From: Salinisphaera orenii subsp. orenii MK-B5
GTDB taxonomy: Bacteria > Pseudomonadota > Gammaproteobacteria > Nevskiales > Salinisphaeraceae
DNA length: 64,000 bases
Direction of reading: 5' to 3'
NCBI RefSeq assembly: GCF_003788635.1
Contig: NZ_AYKH01000010.1
Coordinates: forward strand, 1 to 64,000
The notes beneath the pieces are model-generated. The model was not told where the DNA came from, did not search any database, and saw nothing but the letters and a program-made list of their open reading frames with translations. Positions 1-8,761 of the stretch are shown piece after piece (within the stretch, counting starts at the first letter, position 1; the number at the start of each line of letters is the position of its first letter). A program made the translations under genes and the position numbers.

Positions 1-33
1 CGCGGCTGAGCGTTCCGTAGGTCCATAGCTCCG

Positions 34-157
34 TAGGTCGGATTAGCCGACGGCGTCATACGACGGGCCGAAGCCGCGACCATCCGGGCATCTGCAGATC
101 GCATCGAGCCTGGCGGGCGTTTCCGTCGGCTTACGGCCTGTGGCCTAAGCCGACCTA
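34..157. repeat. Imperfect palindromic intergenic repeat
   Basis: Positions 34-46 (TAGGTCGGATTAG) are an inverted match, with one mismatch, to 145-157. Inside them AGCCGACGG (45-53) is exactly complementary to 123-131. A short direct copy, CCGTAGGTC, sits at 15-23 and 31-39. The nested inverted arms suggest a small dispersed palindromic element downstream of recR. No protein is evident in 1-233. The family is not identified. Confidence 0.5.
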
Positions 158-233
158 TGCGGCTGTGTGGCTCCGCTCGCCGCTGATCGCGTCAGTCGAT
201 AGCTCGGCGCTTAATCGGCCGCAGGCATGTCGC

Positions 234-830
234 TCAGACCGGCCGCCGACCGGAAAACGCCTGACTGAGGGTGCCGGCGTCGACATACTCCAGCTCGCCG
301 CCCACCGGCACGCCGTGGGCGATCCGCGATATGCGGGCGCCGTTCTGACGCGCCAGGTCGCCGACGTATTGGGCGGTGGCCTCGCCCTCGACCGTCGCGC
401 CCATGGCGAGAATCAGTTCCTCGACCGTGCCCGCCGCCAGGCGCTCGCGCAGAATGCCGAGGCCGAGCTCCTCCGGGCCCACGCCGTCCAGCGGCGACAG
501 TTTGCCCATGAGCACGAAATAGCGACCGCGATAGTCGGTGTTCTGCTCGATGGCCATGACGTCGGCCGGGCTCTCCACGACACAGACGAGCGCGGGATCG
601 CGGCGTTCGTTGGCGCAGATCTCGCAGCGTTCGCCTTCGGTGAACATGCGGCATTCGCTGCAGTGGCGCACGGTGGCGATGGCGTGTTCCAGCGTCGTCG
701 CCAGATGCCGCCCGCCCTGGCGCTCCCGCTGCAGCAGATGAAACGCCATGCGTTGGGCGCTCTTGGCGCCCACGCCGGGCAGGACCCGCAGGGCGTCTAT
801 GAGCTGGGTCAGGGCCGGTGAAAAGGCCAC
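234..830 (-). CDS. recR: Recombination mediator RecR
   Basis: The 198-residue product has the RecR layout. An N-terminal helix-hairpin-helix (about 8-30) contains [15 protein letters not shown] four-cysteine zinc finger is formed by C57, C60, C69 and C72. A Toprim domain follows from about residue 80 ([13 protein letters not shown]) and the C-terminus is conserved ([10 protein letters not shown]). RecR works with RecF and RecO to load RecA on gapped DNA. The length is normal for the family (about 200). It is the last gene of the minus-strand dnaX-ybaB-recR series, a conserved bacterial order, so cotranscription is likely. No terminator is obvious downstream. Confidence 0.97.
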   Translation of the reverse strand: MAFSPALTQLIDALRVLPGVGAKSAQRMAFHLLQRERQGGRHLATTLEHAIATVRHCSECRMFTEGERCEICANERRDPALVCVVESPADVMAIEQNTDYRGRYFVLMGKLSPLDGVGPEELGLGILRERLAAGTVEELILAMGATVEGEATAQYVGDLARQNGARISRIAHGVPVGGELEYVDAGTLSQAFSGRRPV

Positions 831-897
831 GGTCAGCCAGACCCCATCGGCCGCGCGGCGCCTGTGTCCAGATACCGAAGGGTGCGTGCCATCGCGC

Positions 898-1221
898 TCA
901 GAACGGCAGGTTCATGCCCGGCGGCAGATCCATGCCGCCCGTGAGCTCCGACATCTTCTCCTTGCTGGCGGCATCCACGCGCTGGACGGCGTCGTTGATC
1001 GCCGCCGCCATTAGATCCTCCGCGAATTCGCGATCCTCCTCGAAGACGCTCGGGTCGATGATCACGTTCTTGACCTCGTGCTTGCCGGTCATGACGACCT
1101 TGACCAGGCCGGCGCCGGACTCGCCCGTGATCTCCATCTTGGCGAGCTCTTCCTGCGCCTCCTGCATCTTGCCCTGCATCGCCTGGGCCTGCTGCATGAT
1201 CTTGCCTATGGAACCTTTCAT
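898..1221 (-). CDS. ybaB: YbaB/EbfC nucleoid-associated protein
   Basis: This 107-residue protein starts [20 protein letters not shown] and has the helical N-terminus and glycine/valine-rich core ([15 protein letters not shown]) typical of YbaB/EbfC. These proteins form dimers that bind DNA with little sequence specificity and influence nucleoid organisation. The ATG overlaps the dnaX stop by four bases (ATGA), indicating translational coupling. recR follows 67 bp downstream. Length and position between dnaX and recR match the family exactly. Confidence 0.95.
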   Translation of the reverse strand: MKGSIGKIMQQAQAMQGKMQEAQEELAKMEITGESGAGLVKVVMTGKHEVKNVIIDPSVFEEDREFAEDLMAAAINDAVQRVDAASKEKMSELTGGMDLPPGMNLPF

Positions 1222-3287
1222 CGCTCTTCTCGCTGTTGCGCCGCCGCGCTGCGGCGGTTGGGCTTGATGGTATCGGCGCGCAGCTGCGCGCCCAGCCGAT
1301 CGCGCAGCCGATGCACGAACGGATCGTTCTCGATCGAGGCGATCGCGTCCCGCTGCCTCGCCTCGGCGTCCTGTTCCTGCCGCTGGGCGGGCGTGTCCCG
1401 GGCCTCGTCCACGAATTCGACCGACAGTTTCGGTGCCGGCTGCGGCGCCCAGTACGCGGCCAGTGCCGCCTCCAGCTTTCGCTTTGCGCCGGCTGTCGCG
1501 AGGAACTCGTTGCTGCGCGCCAGCTCGAGCACCACCTGTTTCTCATCGAGATGGCGACAGACCCCGTTGTTTGCAAGCTGCGCACCGAATCCCGACACCT
1601 CCAGCCGCGGGACCAGCGCGTGCCAGTCCTCGGGGTGATCGCGGCCCGCGGCGTCGTCCCCGGTCGACGGTTGCTCGACGTCGCTGCCGGCGGGCTCGGC
1701 CGGTGTCGCTTCAGTGGCCGGGTCGGGCTCGGCCGCTGGTGTCGTTTCGGGGTCCGGAGTCGGCTCCGGCTCCGGCTCGGCAGCGGGCATCGCTTCGGTC
1801 GGCGTCGATGCTGTGGCCGCATCCGGTTTCGACTCGGTTCGCGGTGCCGGCGCACCCGGCTCGCTGTTCTCTGCCGACGGTTCACTGGCAGCGGCCGGGG
1901 TCAGCGTCTCCCGTGCCGGCGGCTCAGACGGCGCGGGCTCGGCGGCGGACGGCGGCGATGTCTCCTGAGTAGACGATTGCCGCGCCACGGGCTGCCCGTT
2001 CGGTTCGCCCGCCTGTCCCTTCACCACCGGCTGTTCAGCCGTGGCCTGCGGCGCCGCGGGCGCGGCGGCTTGATGTGAGCTGGTCGCGGTCGAACGCCCC
2101 AGCTGCTCGCGCAGCGCGGCGGGGCCGCTGCGGGCGGGCTCGGCGCTAGGCTTTGCCGGGCGCTCCGATCCGCCGGGTGCGTTCGAATGACCGGTGGCCG
2201 CGCCGGCCGGCACGAAGGCCAGCATCCGCAGTACCGTCATCTTGACGCCCACCAGCGGATCCGGCGCGTGCGCGAGATCGCGCACACCGGCCAGCGTGAT
2301 GTCGTACAGCACCTGAACCGTCGCCGCGTCCGCCCGGGCCGCGGTTTCGCGCCAGGGCTCGGCCTCCTCGTCGACCACGTCACCGACGATCTGAATCGTG
2401 GCGATGTGCTGCCAGGCGGTGGCCAGCGCATCCAGCAGATAGCGCATGTCGATCCCCTGGGCGTAGAGCGCGGCGAGTGCTTCAAGTGCCGTCGCGGCAT
2501 CCGCGTCCACGATCGCCGTGACCAGTTCGGCGACGCGGGCCTGGCCGAGCGTGCCCAGCATCTCGCGCACGGCTTCGGACTCGAGCCGGCCGCCGCCGAA
2601 GGCGATCGCCTGGTCCAGCAGCGACAGTCCGTCGCGCATGCTGCCGTCGGCCGCGCGGGCGATTTCGGTCAGTGCGCCCTCTTCCACGCTCAGCGATTCG
2701 GCGTCGACGACGGTCTGCAGCTGGGCGCTGATCTCGGCGACGGGCAGCCGCTTGAGCGGGAACTGCAGACAGCGGGACAGGATGGTGACCGGGATCTTTT
2801 CCGGTTCCGTCGTGGCGAGCAGGAACTGCACGCGCGGCGGCGGCTCCTCGAGCGTCTTCAGCAACGCGTTGAAGGAATGTTTGGACAGCATGTGCACCTC
2901 GTCGATGAGATACACCTTGCTGCGGCCGCGCGTGGGCGCGTACTGGACGTTGTCCATGAGGTCGCGGGTGTCGTCGACACCGGTACGCGAGGCGGCGTCG
3001 ACCTCGATCAGGTCGACGAAGCGCCCTTCGTCGATCTCACGGCAGGTGCCGCAGGCGTCGTCGCCCCGACACGGATGCGCGGTGACACCGTGCTCGCAGT
3101 TCAGGCACTTGGCGATGATGCGCGCCAGCGTGGTCTTGCCGACGCCGCGCGTGCCCGAAAACAGCAGCGCGTGGTGGAGCTGGTCCTGTTCGAGCGCGTG
3201 GGTGAGCGCACGCACCACATGCGTCTGCCCCACGAGCTCGTCGAAGCGCCGCGGGCGCCAGGTTCGGGCGAGCGCCTGGAAACTCAT
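1218..3287 (-). CDS. dnaX: DNA polymerase III subunit tau (DnaX)
   Basis: DnaX is the clamp-loader ATPase that assembles the replicative polymerase. The start chosen is ATG at 3287, giving 689 residues beginning [20 protein letters not shown], the invariant family N-terminus; the reading frame stays open for another 93 codons upstream. Walker A is GTRGVGKT at 45-52 and the zinc-module cysteines are C61, C64, C73, C79 and C82. Domains I-III end near residue 380. A long Ala/Pro/Glu-rich linker of nearly 200 residues follows, then a tau-type C-terminal domain that contacts the polymerase. No A-AAA-AAG-type slippery heptamer was seen, so a frameshifted gamma form is not predicted by that signal. 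It overlaps ybaB by four bases. Confidence 0.96.
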   Translation of the reverse strand: MSFQALARTWRPRRFDELVGQTHVVRALTHALEQDQLHHALLFSGTRGVGKTTLARIIAKCLNCEHGVTAHPCRGDDACGTCREIDEGRFVDLIEVDAASRTGVDDTRDLMDNVQYAPTRGRSKVYLIDEVHMLSKHSFNALLKTLEEPPPRVQFLLATTEPEKIPVTILSRCLQFPLKRLPVAEISAQLQTVVDAESLSVEEGALTEIARAADGSMRDGLSLLDQAIAFGGGRLESEAVREMLGTLGQARVAELVTAIVDADAATALEALAALYAQGIDMRYLLDALATAWQHIATIQIVGDVVDEEAEPWRETAARADAATVQVLYDITLAGVRDLAHAPDPLVGVKMTVLRMLAFVPAGAATGHSNAPGGSERPAKPSAEPARSGPAALREQLGRSTATSSHQAAAPAAPQATAEQPVVKGQAGEPNGQPVARQSSTQETSPPSAAEPAPSEPPARETLTPAAASEPSAENSEPGAPAPRTESKPDAATASTPTEAMPAAEPEPEPTPDPETTPAAEPDPATEATPAEPAGSDVEQPSTGDDAAGRDHPEDWHALVPRLEVSGFGAQLANNGVCRHLDEKQVVLELARSNEFLATAGAKRKLEAALAAYWAPQPAPKLSVEFVDEARDTPAQRQEQDAEARQRDAIASIENDPFVHRLRDRLGAQLRADTIKPNRRSAAAQQREER

Positions 3288-3480
3288 GCGGCGGGGCCGG
3301 AGCGTGCCGTGTCGGCCGCGAGGATATGCACCATGATCTGCCTGATGGCCGGGCGGTCGATTGATCCGCGAACACACACTATCGCGGCCCGCCGGTGGAG
3401 TTTCAAGCCGCCCGATCGCCCATCCCGTTTCGCGGGATGGCCCGGCCCGCGCGGACCGAAGGCCGCGCCGCGTGAGACAA

Positions 3481-3597
3481 GGGTGGCGGCCCGCACCAGC
3501 GACACCCCGGCGCCCGAGTCCGCCGCTACCGCTGCTCCCTTCCGGGCCTGACGGGATTTGCGGCATGTCGTCGCGGGGGCACCGACACGGGCCACCA
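3481..3597 (-). ncRNA. ffs: 4.5S RNA of the signal recognition particle
   Basis: Read on the minus strand, this region carries the SRP RNA apical domain: GTCAGGCCCGGAAGGGAGCAGC contains the GGAA tetraloop hairpin and the asymmetric internal loop that bind Ffh (here about 3532-3553). The ends pair (GGTGGC at the 5' end with GCCACC at the 3' end), giving the usual single long hairpin of about 115 nt. It lies between tRNA-Ser and dnaX, a common gammaproteobacterial arrangement. Exact ends are estimated from pairing. Confidence 0.92.
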
Positions 3598-3637
3598 TTG
3601 ATTGGTCGGCGCGCGGCTAAGGCCGCCGCGCCATGTC

Positions 3638-3728
<91 letters not shown>

Positions 3729-3871
3729 TAAAAAACGGCTGCAGATTGTAACTTATGCGTCGCCCTCGCGGGCGACCGGAGAGGTCGGGATTGCGAAAAT
3801 CGCTTTTGGCGATTTTCGTCCTTCGGACTCACATGCTCGGCATGTTCGCGCCAGCCGCAGTGCGGCTGGTC
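3729..3871. other. Hairpin-rich spacer between tRNA-Ser and its partial copy
   Basis: This 143-bp spacer contains three clear inverted repeats. CGAAAATCGC (10-bp perfect stem) surrounds a TTTTG loop near 3797-3821. ACATGC/GCATGT lies near 3831-3845. CCAGCCGC/GCGGCTGG (8-bp stem) lies at 3851-3869. The last hairpin ends almost exactly where the tRNA fragment begins. No open reading frame of note is present. It resembles a small REP-like insertion, but the family is not recognised. Confidence 0.6.
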
Positions 3872-3941
3872 AACCCTCGGTACGGGGTTACCGCACACAC
3901 GCTTTCCAGGCGTGCTCCTTCGACCGCTCGGACACCTCTCC
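3872..3941 (-). pseudogene. Partial duplicate of tRNA-Ser(GGA)
   Basis: These 70 bases are identical to 3659-3728. They include the 5' acceptor strand, D arm, anticodon arm, variable arm and the start of the T stem. The identity stops at the T stem, so the T loop, 3' acceptor strand and CCA are missing and no mature tRNA can form. An upstream GTTACAAT (3954-3961, minus strand) resembles that of the intact gene, so the fragment may still be transcribed. It may mark an old integration or recombination event. Confidence 0.88.
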
Positions 3942-4323
3942 GTAGAGCGCGGCATTGTAACGCATGTGATCGGCCTCCGGGGATGATCCGTCCTACGGGG
4001 TAACGGCAAGGCTACAACGGACAGACACGGAAGACTGGCGAGCGCAACATTTGAGTTGCGCGCTTGTACGTTACCAGCGCCTGCCTTGGTCTGATCGCGC
4101 ACGCGGCGCTACCGCGATACACCGGCCCCAAAATGCGCGCCAGCGCAGCGTCACCGACCCTATGCCGTGTCGGGCTATATTTCCCGTATGTCAGCCGACC
4201 GTATATCACACCATCGATATGCTTCGGATCGCTGTGCACAACCCCGCAAATCGTGTGCAGGCCGTTGAGATCGAGCTGCGGCCAACGTCTGAAGCCGCTG
4301 CCAGCTACAACGCTCTGCCAGGT
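3942..4323. other. Intergenic stretch without a recognised gene
   Basis: About 380 bp lie between the tRNA-Ser fragment and the mini-BamC lipoprotein gene. Short overlapping reading frames exist on both strands, but none has a recognisable motif, a good ribosome-binding site or codon use like the neighbours. Apart from the GTTACAAT near 3954-3961, I see no convincing promoter, terminator or repeat. Confidence 0.5.
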
Positions 4324-4605
4324 CTAGCTGCTCATCGCCGGCGGTGAGGTTAGACAACGGGCTCTCGGGTCACTGCTGACCGAGTGAGCCGGTGCCTCAT
4401 CGTATTTACCTACGGGGCCGCGTTCGACTTCCGGGATTTGCATCGCCGAGTCCGGCTCGGGAACATCGAGACCCGGCGGACTCTCAAGCGGCGGAAACGA
4501 TTTCGCGTCCATGTAAGCCTGATTCTCAAGGCAGTCCGGGGTACCGGCACAGGCCGTCAGGCCCGTGGCGACGATACCCAGCATAAAGAGGAGAGTTGCC
4601 TTCAC
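4324..4605 (-). CDS. Short lipoprotein resembling the N-terminal segment of BamC
   Basis: The start chosen is GTG at 4605 because GGGAG sits five bases upstream; an ATG at 4623 would add six residues. The 93-residue product has a signal peptide and lipobox (LTAC), so it should be an outer-membrane-directed lipoprotein. The mature part contains YMDAKSFPPLESPPG, then LDVPEPDSAMQIPEV and GPVGK. This spacing matches the unstructured BamC N-terminus that wraps around BamD (Y..A...L..P.G...P...IP..VGK), as I remember the E. coli protein. The two folded BamC domains are absent. It lies where bamC usually follows dapA, but yjbEFGH intervenes. The BamC link is an inference from motif spacing and synteny. 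Confidence 0.75.
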   Translation of the reverse strand: MKATLLFMLGIVATGLTACAGTPDCLENQAYMDAKSFPPLESPPGLDVPEPDSAMQIPEVERGPVGKYDEAPAHSVSSDPRARCLTSPPAMSS

Positions 4606-4762
4606 TGATACTCCCGTAACCATTCATTAAGTATGAGATGTGGCGTCCGCTATACGTATTGCGCCTGGATACCGGCGACGAACCCTATCACTGGGGCGGC
4701 CGAACAGCATAAGACAAGACACCGTCACGGACCGTAAGCCACCACGTCTGCCTCCCATTCGG

Positions 4763-6910
4763 TCACTGGAAGTCTTCCCAGTAATTGCCGAGATTCCTCA
4801 GAGACGTAAGGCCGTAAAGCGAGTAGCGACGTGACAACCGCGCGCCACCATCTCGTGTCAGCGGCCGCCAAGCAATACCGGCGCGTTGTGAACTCGACTC
4901 CGTGAAAAACAAGTCCAGGGGCATGCTGAGATATATCCCCTTGTCGAAGCTGCCTTCACCATACGCGTCGCCTGCGTCAGTGAACGTCGCATAGGCTCCT
5001 AATCGGACGCCATTGTCGAACAGGCGCGAGAAATCGAGGGTCGCCCCGATGTCTTTCGCTAGATAGCGCCCTACGCTGAGCTGAGCCAGCACATCCTTGA
5101 TGCCCGTGTCGACATACGCTGTCGCGTGCCCCGTCCAGGTCGAATAATCGCGCAGGCCGAACTGGGTATCGAATTCGCGTTGACGCACCCAGTTGGCATT
5201 GAAGCCAAACGCGATATCGCTGTTGAACGGGCGATACAGAACTTCGCCACCCGCCCCGGCGTACATCTGCTCTAGATAACCGCCATACGCCATGCCGAAC
5301 CAGTTATCGGACAAACGCGCCGTACGCGTATATTGCAAGTTATATATGCCGACTTCGGTTTCATCCAGATACCGAGTTACGAAGGTCCGCACGCGCGGCA
5401 AGTCGGAAGGTGCGATGTAATCGGCGTTGTCCAGGTTGTCGAACAGCGTATAGCCGAGGCTGCCGGAGAACCACCCATGTTCGTCTGTACGGAACTGCGC
5501 ACCGAGTTTAGCCAGAACTTGATAAAGATAACCGTCCGGGCCACCGTAGTTCTGATTCACGTCCGGCCACAAGCTCCAGGAAAAGCGATCGCCGAACGAT
5601 TCGTAGAGCGCTTGTTCCTGAGACGACGACGCAGGCTCGCCAACCGTGTTCACTGCGGCGACACCACGCCGATAGTCGAGATCCGCAAAGGCGCTGCCGG
5701 GCTCGACCAATATCGGTGCATGCGGCAGCGGATCACGCGGCATGACGTCCTCGCGCAGATGGAACCCATTACTGATCCAACGATAGCGAAACGTATCAAT
5801 ATCGGGGCCGGCCGCGTTGTGCAGAATACGATTCGCCCGCATCTCGGCTTCTGGCATTCGACGGTACTTTGCCGCCACACCCTCTACGACGAGGGCGTTC
5901 CCATCCCGAGTGATACGGCTGGCGCGGATACCGGCGTTGTCAGCCAAGGCATCAGCGACTTCGGACCAATCATTCGTATTGTGATCCCGACCCGGTTTGG
6001 GAGGCACCGGAGCCGGATCATTCTTGGGTTGCGACAGTCCGGCAAGGTTCGCGCTGAGCGTCATACCGAACATTGCGGTGTTGCCCCGTTCCCATGCGGC
6101 CGAAAGCGTCACGTTGTCGTGGACGCGCAGCCGCGCACCCACATTGATCGGTGAATCCTGCTCCTGTGGATTATCGAGCGGCTCGCTCGAATAGTCATTG
6201 CCATCGTATTCGAGCTGCAACGTCAATGGTTCGAACGGAGTCTGATACTGGATCCCGCCGAATAAAGCCGCTTTGCCCGTAAACAATTCATTGAGATTGA
6301 AGTCACCGCCGCCATCAGCACTGCGCCCGGTGCGCTCCTCGAACCGCTCGCCGGCTACACGCAACGGATTCTCCAAATCCGCCCGCGAGCCGAGATAGCC
6401 CCACGCCAGCCCCAGGCTAAAATCGAAGTTATACCAACGCTTGTTTGCTACAACGTACTCGCTGCCAAACAAGCCAGTCCCGCCGAAATCGCGAAACCCC
6501 AACGCGACCTCAGGCACATACCGGCTCTCATCGATGAGCGATAGCTTTAAATCCACTCCTTTGTCGAGATATTCCAACTCCCGTTGCCCCGAAGCCGGGT
6601 ACAGTCGGTCGGATATCTGAGTATAGCGAAAGCCGGCTTCCAACCACTCGAAAGGTTGCAGGCTGAATGCGTAATGCGTGTAAGGATCCACTTGGTCGTA
6701 CGTGAACGACATCTGTGCGGTCGGCTTCATGCGGGCTGTCGGCGTCTGCATGAGCCCGACGCCACCAAAATCGCTCTGAAACAGGTTCAGCGAATAATCG
6801 CTACTGGCGGCCAACGCACGCCCCGACAGACAGGGCACTACAACCAAACCACTGATTACAGCGGCTCGCGCAACGCCCAAGGCGCAACCATAGATCCGGG
6901 TCTTACTCAT
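4763..6910 (-). CDS. yjbH: YjbH/GfcD-family outer membrane protein for exopolysaccharide
   Basis: The 715-residue protein has a signal peptide (cleavage near GRALA/ASS, about residue 35), followed by the YjbH hallmark FGGVGLMQTPTARM. Many aromatic, beta-strand-like segments follow throughout. YjbH/GfcD proteins are predicted beta-barrels linked to secretion of a capsule-like exopolysaccharide. The length is close to the family norm (about 700). Its ATG overlaps the preceding GfcC-type gene by eight bases, so it is translated from the same operon. GC is about 53-55% in sampled lines, well below the flanking genes. Confidence 0.9.
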   Translation of the reverse strand: MSKTRIYGCALGVARAAVISGLVVVPCLSGRALAASSDYSLNLFQSDFGGVGLMQTPTARMKPTAQMSFTYDQVDPYTHYAFSLQPFEWLEAGFRYTQISDRLYPASGQRELEYLDKGVDLKLSLIDESRYVPEVALGFRDFGGTGLFGSEYVVANKRWYNFDFSLGLAWGYLGSRADLENPLRVAGERFEERTGRSADGGGDFNLNELFTGKAALFGGIQYQTPFEPLTLQLEYDGNDYSSEPLDNPQEQDSPINVGARLRVHDNVTLSAAWERGNTAMFGMTLSANLAGLSQPKNDPAPVPPKPGRDHNTNDWSEVADALADNAGIRASRITRDGNALVVEGVAAKYRRMPEAEMRANRILHNAAGPDIDTFRYRWISNGFHLREDVMPRDPLPHAPILVEPGSAFADLDYRRGVAAVNTVGEPASSSQEQALYESFGDRFSWSLWPDVNQNYGGPDGYLYQVLAKLGAQFRTDEHGWFSGSLGYTLFDNLDNADYIAPSDLPRVRTFVTRYLDETEVGIYNLQYTRTARLSDNWFGMAYGGYLEQMYAGAGGEVLYRPFNSDIAFGFNANWVRQREFDTQFGLRDYSTWTGHATAYVDTGIKDVLAQLSVGRYLAKDIGATLDFSRLFDNGVRLGAYATFTDAGDAYGEGSFDKGIYLSMPLDLFFTESSSQRAGIAWRPLTRDGGARLSRRYSLYGLTSLRNLGNYWEDFQ

Positions 6911-7676
6911 GGCGGGCCGAATCCTGGCGGAATTCCGACTCTCGGCACTCGGTCCCCGTCGGGGTGCGCGCCGTTAGACGGGCGATCGCATCCCGTATCC
7001 ACGGAAACGCATCCCCCTTAAACGGCAACGCTACGATCACCCTGGAGCCTGGCATCAAATCCATGTCTGTGTAATTCCAGGCTTGAATCCCCCGGTGTAC
7101 TACATGGCCCATCGGTGTAACCACAGCGACTTGGCCATCGCCCGTCGCCGAAATTACATCGTCGTCGACAAGATCACCGAGCGAGCGCGCCGAAGGCCAA
7201 TCCAGACGGCGAATGCCCTGAACATCCCAGACTTCCACCCAGTTCGGCGGCTGACAGCTTCCGATCGCTGAAATACGCGAAAGCGGGACATTGTGCTCAG
7301 GTTGAGCCAAAAGTTGCGCGGCACCCCAGTCGCCAGGCAATCGAAATGCCTGTAGCGATTCGATTCGTCTACGCCATGCGGCAACGGTCTCGACCGGCCT
7401 GACGTATCCCATTTCCTCAAGACGCCAGGACAGGTTATCCAGCTCCCCCAGCAGGTCACGTTTTATTCGCCGCGCTGTCTCTGCCGCATCGATCTCGCGT
7501 ATGTAGGCGTAAGGCCAATCAACTGACGCCAGATCGGGGTATGCCAGCCATGCTTGCAACAGTCGTGGCCCGTCTGTTCTCGACGTCGCCGCTGCGGAGG
7601 TAAAGAAGACGCCACCGACTATGGCAATGAGCAAACCAGCCGAAGCCGCACGCAGACATCCGAAGAGAGACGACAT
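6903..7676 (-). CDS. yjbG: YjbG/GfcC-type capsule biosynthesis periplasmic protein
   Basis: The start is taken at ATG 7676 (MSSLFGCLRAASAGLL), which gives a clean signal peptide ending near SAAA and 257 residues, the usual YjbG/GfcC size. The frame stays open 67 codons further upstream into the yjbF end, but that stretch lacks family character. The mature protein has the GfcC pattern of tryptophan- and leucine-rich helices (RLLQAWLAYPDLASVDWPY) and a C-terminal region with VIVALPFKG. It is thought to act in the periplasm in exopolysaccharide export. It sits between yjbF and yjbH as in E. coli yjbEFGH. Confidence 0.85.
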   Translation of the reverse strand: MSSLFGCLRAASAGLLIAIVGGVFFTSAAATSRTDGPRLLQAWLAYPDLASVDWPYAYIREIDAAETARRIKRDLLGELDNLSWRLEEMGYVRPVETVAAWRRRIESLQAFRLPGDWGAAQLLAQPEHNVPLSRISAIGSCQPPNWVEVWDVQGIRRLDWPSARSLGDLVDDDVISATGDGQVAVVTPMGHVVHRGIQAWNYTDMDLMPGSRVIVALPFKGDAFPWIRDAIARLTARTPTGTECRESEFRQDSARHE

Positions 7677-7726
7677 CAAGCTCCCAGTAATCGCATGAAT
7701 GCCGTTTACCGGCGCTGAAACAAACA

Positions 7727-8416
7727 CTACCACCAGGGTCTGGCCACGCGCCAAGCAATAACAGGCCCGCCCGGCCACGGTACGACTTCTGCCGCCCAAA
7801 TATGACGATCCCCGGGAGAACGCCAGATCACGGAGGCAGTCTGTTTGCCATTGGACCAGGAAACGACCTCGCGACAACGCTCAAGCCGTATCGCGGCCAG
7901 GGGCAGGTCAAGCTTCTCGCGCTCCGGGCCGCAAGTGAGGGTTGCGTTACCCTGCCCGGCTTTTTCGCGACCCTCGCTGTCTCGCCAGGATCTTTCAACC
8001 TTATAAGACACGGGATCACCCACCGCGCCGTGCCATGGCGGCGACGATTCCCCTACAACTCGTGCAGAAAGCAGATCTCGACTCAACCCCCTTGTGGCTT
8101 CAAGATACTCGTTAGCGAGAACAACAGTCTCGCCGGTACTTGTTTGCCAGAAGGTTACCCGATCGCTTTTCTCTGCGAGCACCAGCAGCCCGCCATGACC
8201 GGCGACTGATAACGCGATCGAAGCATAGGGGATTGATTCAGCCTGACGAGAATAATCGCCCTCGCCCGGAATGAATGTCGCGACCGTGGACGAAAACGGA
8301 CCACCGTTACCACCGGCGCATGCGCTCAGCGCAATACCGACCCAAAAAAACCACCCACAAAGAAAGGCCGCCCGAAGGCGGCCTTTCGATTTGTTCGCGA
8401 TATCTGGCAGCTGCAT
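7727..8416 (-). CDS. yjbF: YjbF/GfcB-family lipoprotein
   Basis: The 229-residue product has a long N-terminus with basic residues and a lipobox (LSAC), then a YjbF-like mature part (IPYASIALSVAGHGGLLVLAEK; a C-terminal W-rich end). YjbF proteins are lipoproteins of the exopolysaccharide operon. ATG at 8416 is the only reasonable in-frame start before the signal sequence, and its ribosome-binding site is weak. Codons 12-19 lie inside a perfect 10-bp hairpin (8363-8386), which would both terminate transcription and encode part of the signal peptide. It begins 21 bp after the yjbE stop. Confidence 0.8.
   Translation of the reverse strand: MQLPDIANKSKGRLRAAFLCGWFFWVGIALSACAGGNGGPFSSTVATFIPGEGDYSRQAESIPYASIALSVAGHGGLLVLAEKSDRVTFWQTSTGETVVLANEYLEATRGLSRDLLSARVVGESSPPWHGAVGDPVSYKVERSWRDSEGREKAGQGNATLTCGPEREKLDLPLAAIRLERCREVVSWSNGKQTASVIWRSPGDRHIWAAEVVPWPGGPVIAWRVARPWW
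8363..8386 (-). terminator. Terminator-like hairpin within the 5' end of yjbF
   Basis: On the minus strand AAAGGCCGCC pairs perfectly with GGCGGCCTTT around a TTCG tetraloop, followed by CTTTG. A stable stem, UUCG loop and U-rich 3' arm are typical of intrinsic terminators. It lies after yjbE but inside the coding sequence of yjbF, so it probably lowers yjbFGH expression relative to yjbE. Confidence 0.7.
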
Positions 8417-8437
8417 TAGACTGCGAACGTTACTGGG

Positions 8438-8761
8438 TCAGTTCGTGCCAACCGTCCCAGTCGTGCCTGTCGTACCCGTCGTACCCGTCGTACCAGTTGT
8501 ACCCGTAGTTCCGGTGGTGCCACCCAAGTTCACGTCTTCATCACCACTGTCCGCCAGCGCGAGCGCGCCGCCGATGAGTGCAGCCGCACCACCGGCCGCC
8601 AGCGCGCCGTGCGCAACCGTCTGAGCATTGTCAGAACCCGCCGCGCCGCCAGAGGCAACCGGCTGCTCGTCACTGCTGTCTGCGTCGGAGCTGTTCTGTG
8701 CCATGGCGACTGGCGCCATCAGCAGCATGGCGATACTGGTTGCAGCCAGAATATTTTTCAT
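8438..8761 (-). CDS. yjbE: YjbE-like small secreted repeat protein
   Basis: The start is ATG at 8761, preceded by GGGAG eight bases upstream, giving 107 residues. A signal peptide (MKNILAATSIAMLL...VAMA/QN) is followed by an acidic, Ser/Asp-rich segment, an Ala/Gly-rich hydrophobic stretch and a C-terminal run of Gly-Thr-Thr repeats. E. coli YjbE has the same design (secreted, Ala/Gly segment, Thr-rich tail), and the gene is first in the yjbEFGH operon, as here. Its molecular role in exopolysaccharide production is not known. No strong promoter was identified in 8762-8898. Confidence 0.8.
   Translation of the reverse strand: MKNILAATSIAMLLMAPVAMAQNSSDADSSDEQPVASGGAAGSDNAQTVAHGALAAGGAAALIGGALALADSGDEDVNLGGTTGTTGTTGTTGTTGTTGTTGTVGTN
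8450..8522. repeat. 9-bp tandem repeats in yjbE encoding Gly-Thr-Thr units
   Basis: About eight imperfect copies of a nine-base unit (GTCGTACCC and variants on the + strand) encode the Gly-Thr-Thr tail of the YjbE-like protein. Copy number could vary by slippage without breaking the frame. Confidence 0.8.

Noticed and set aside
3420-3440. CCATCCCG/CGGGATGG hairpin downstream of the 4.5S RNA as a terminator
   Set aside because: An 8-bp stem is real, but there is no U-run and the position is about 40 nt past the RNA end. Evidence is too weak to call.
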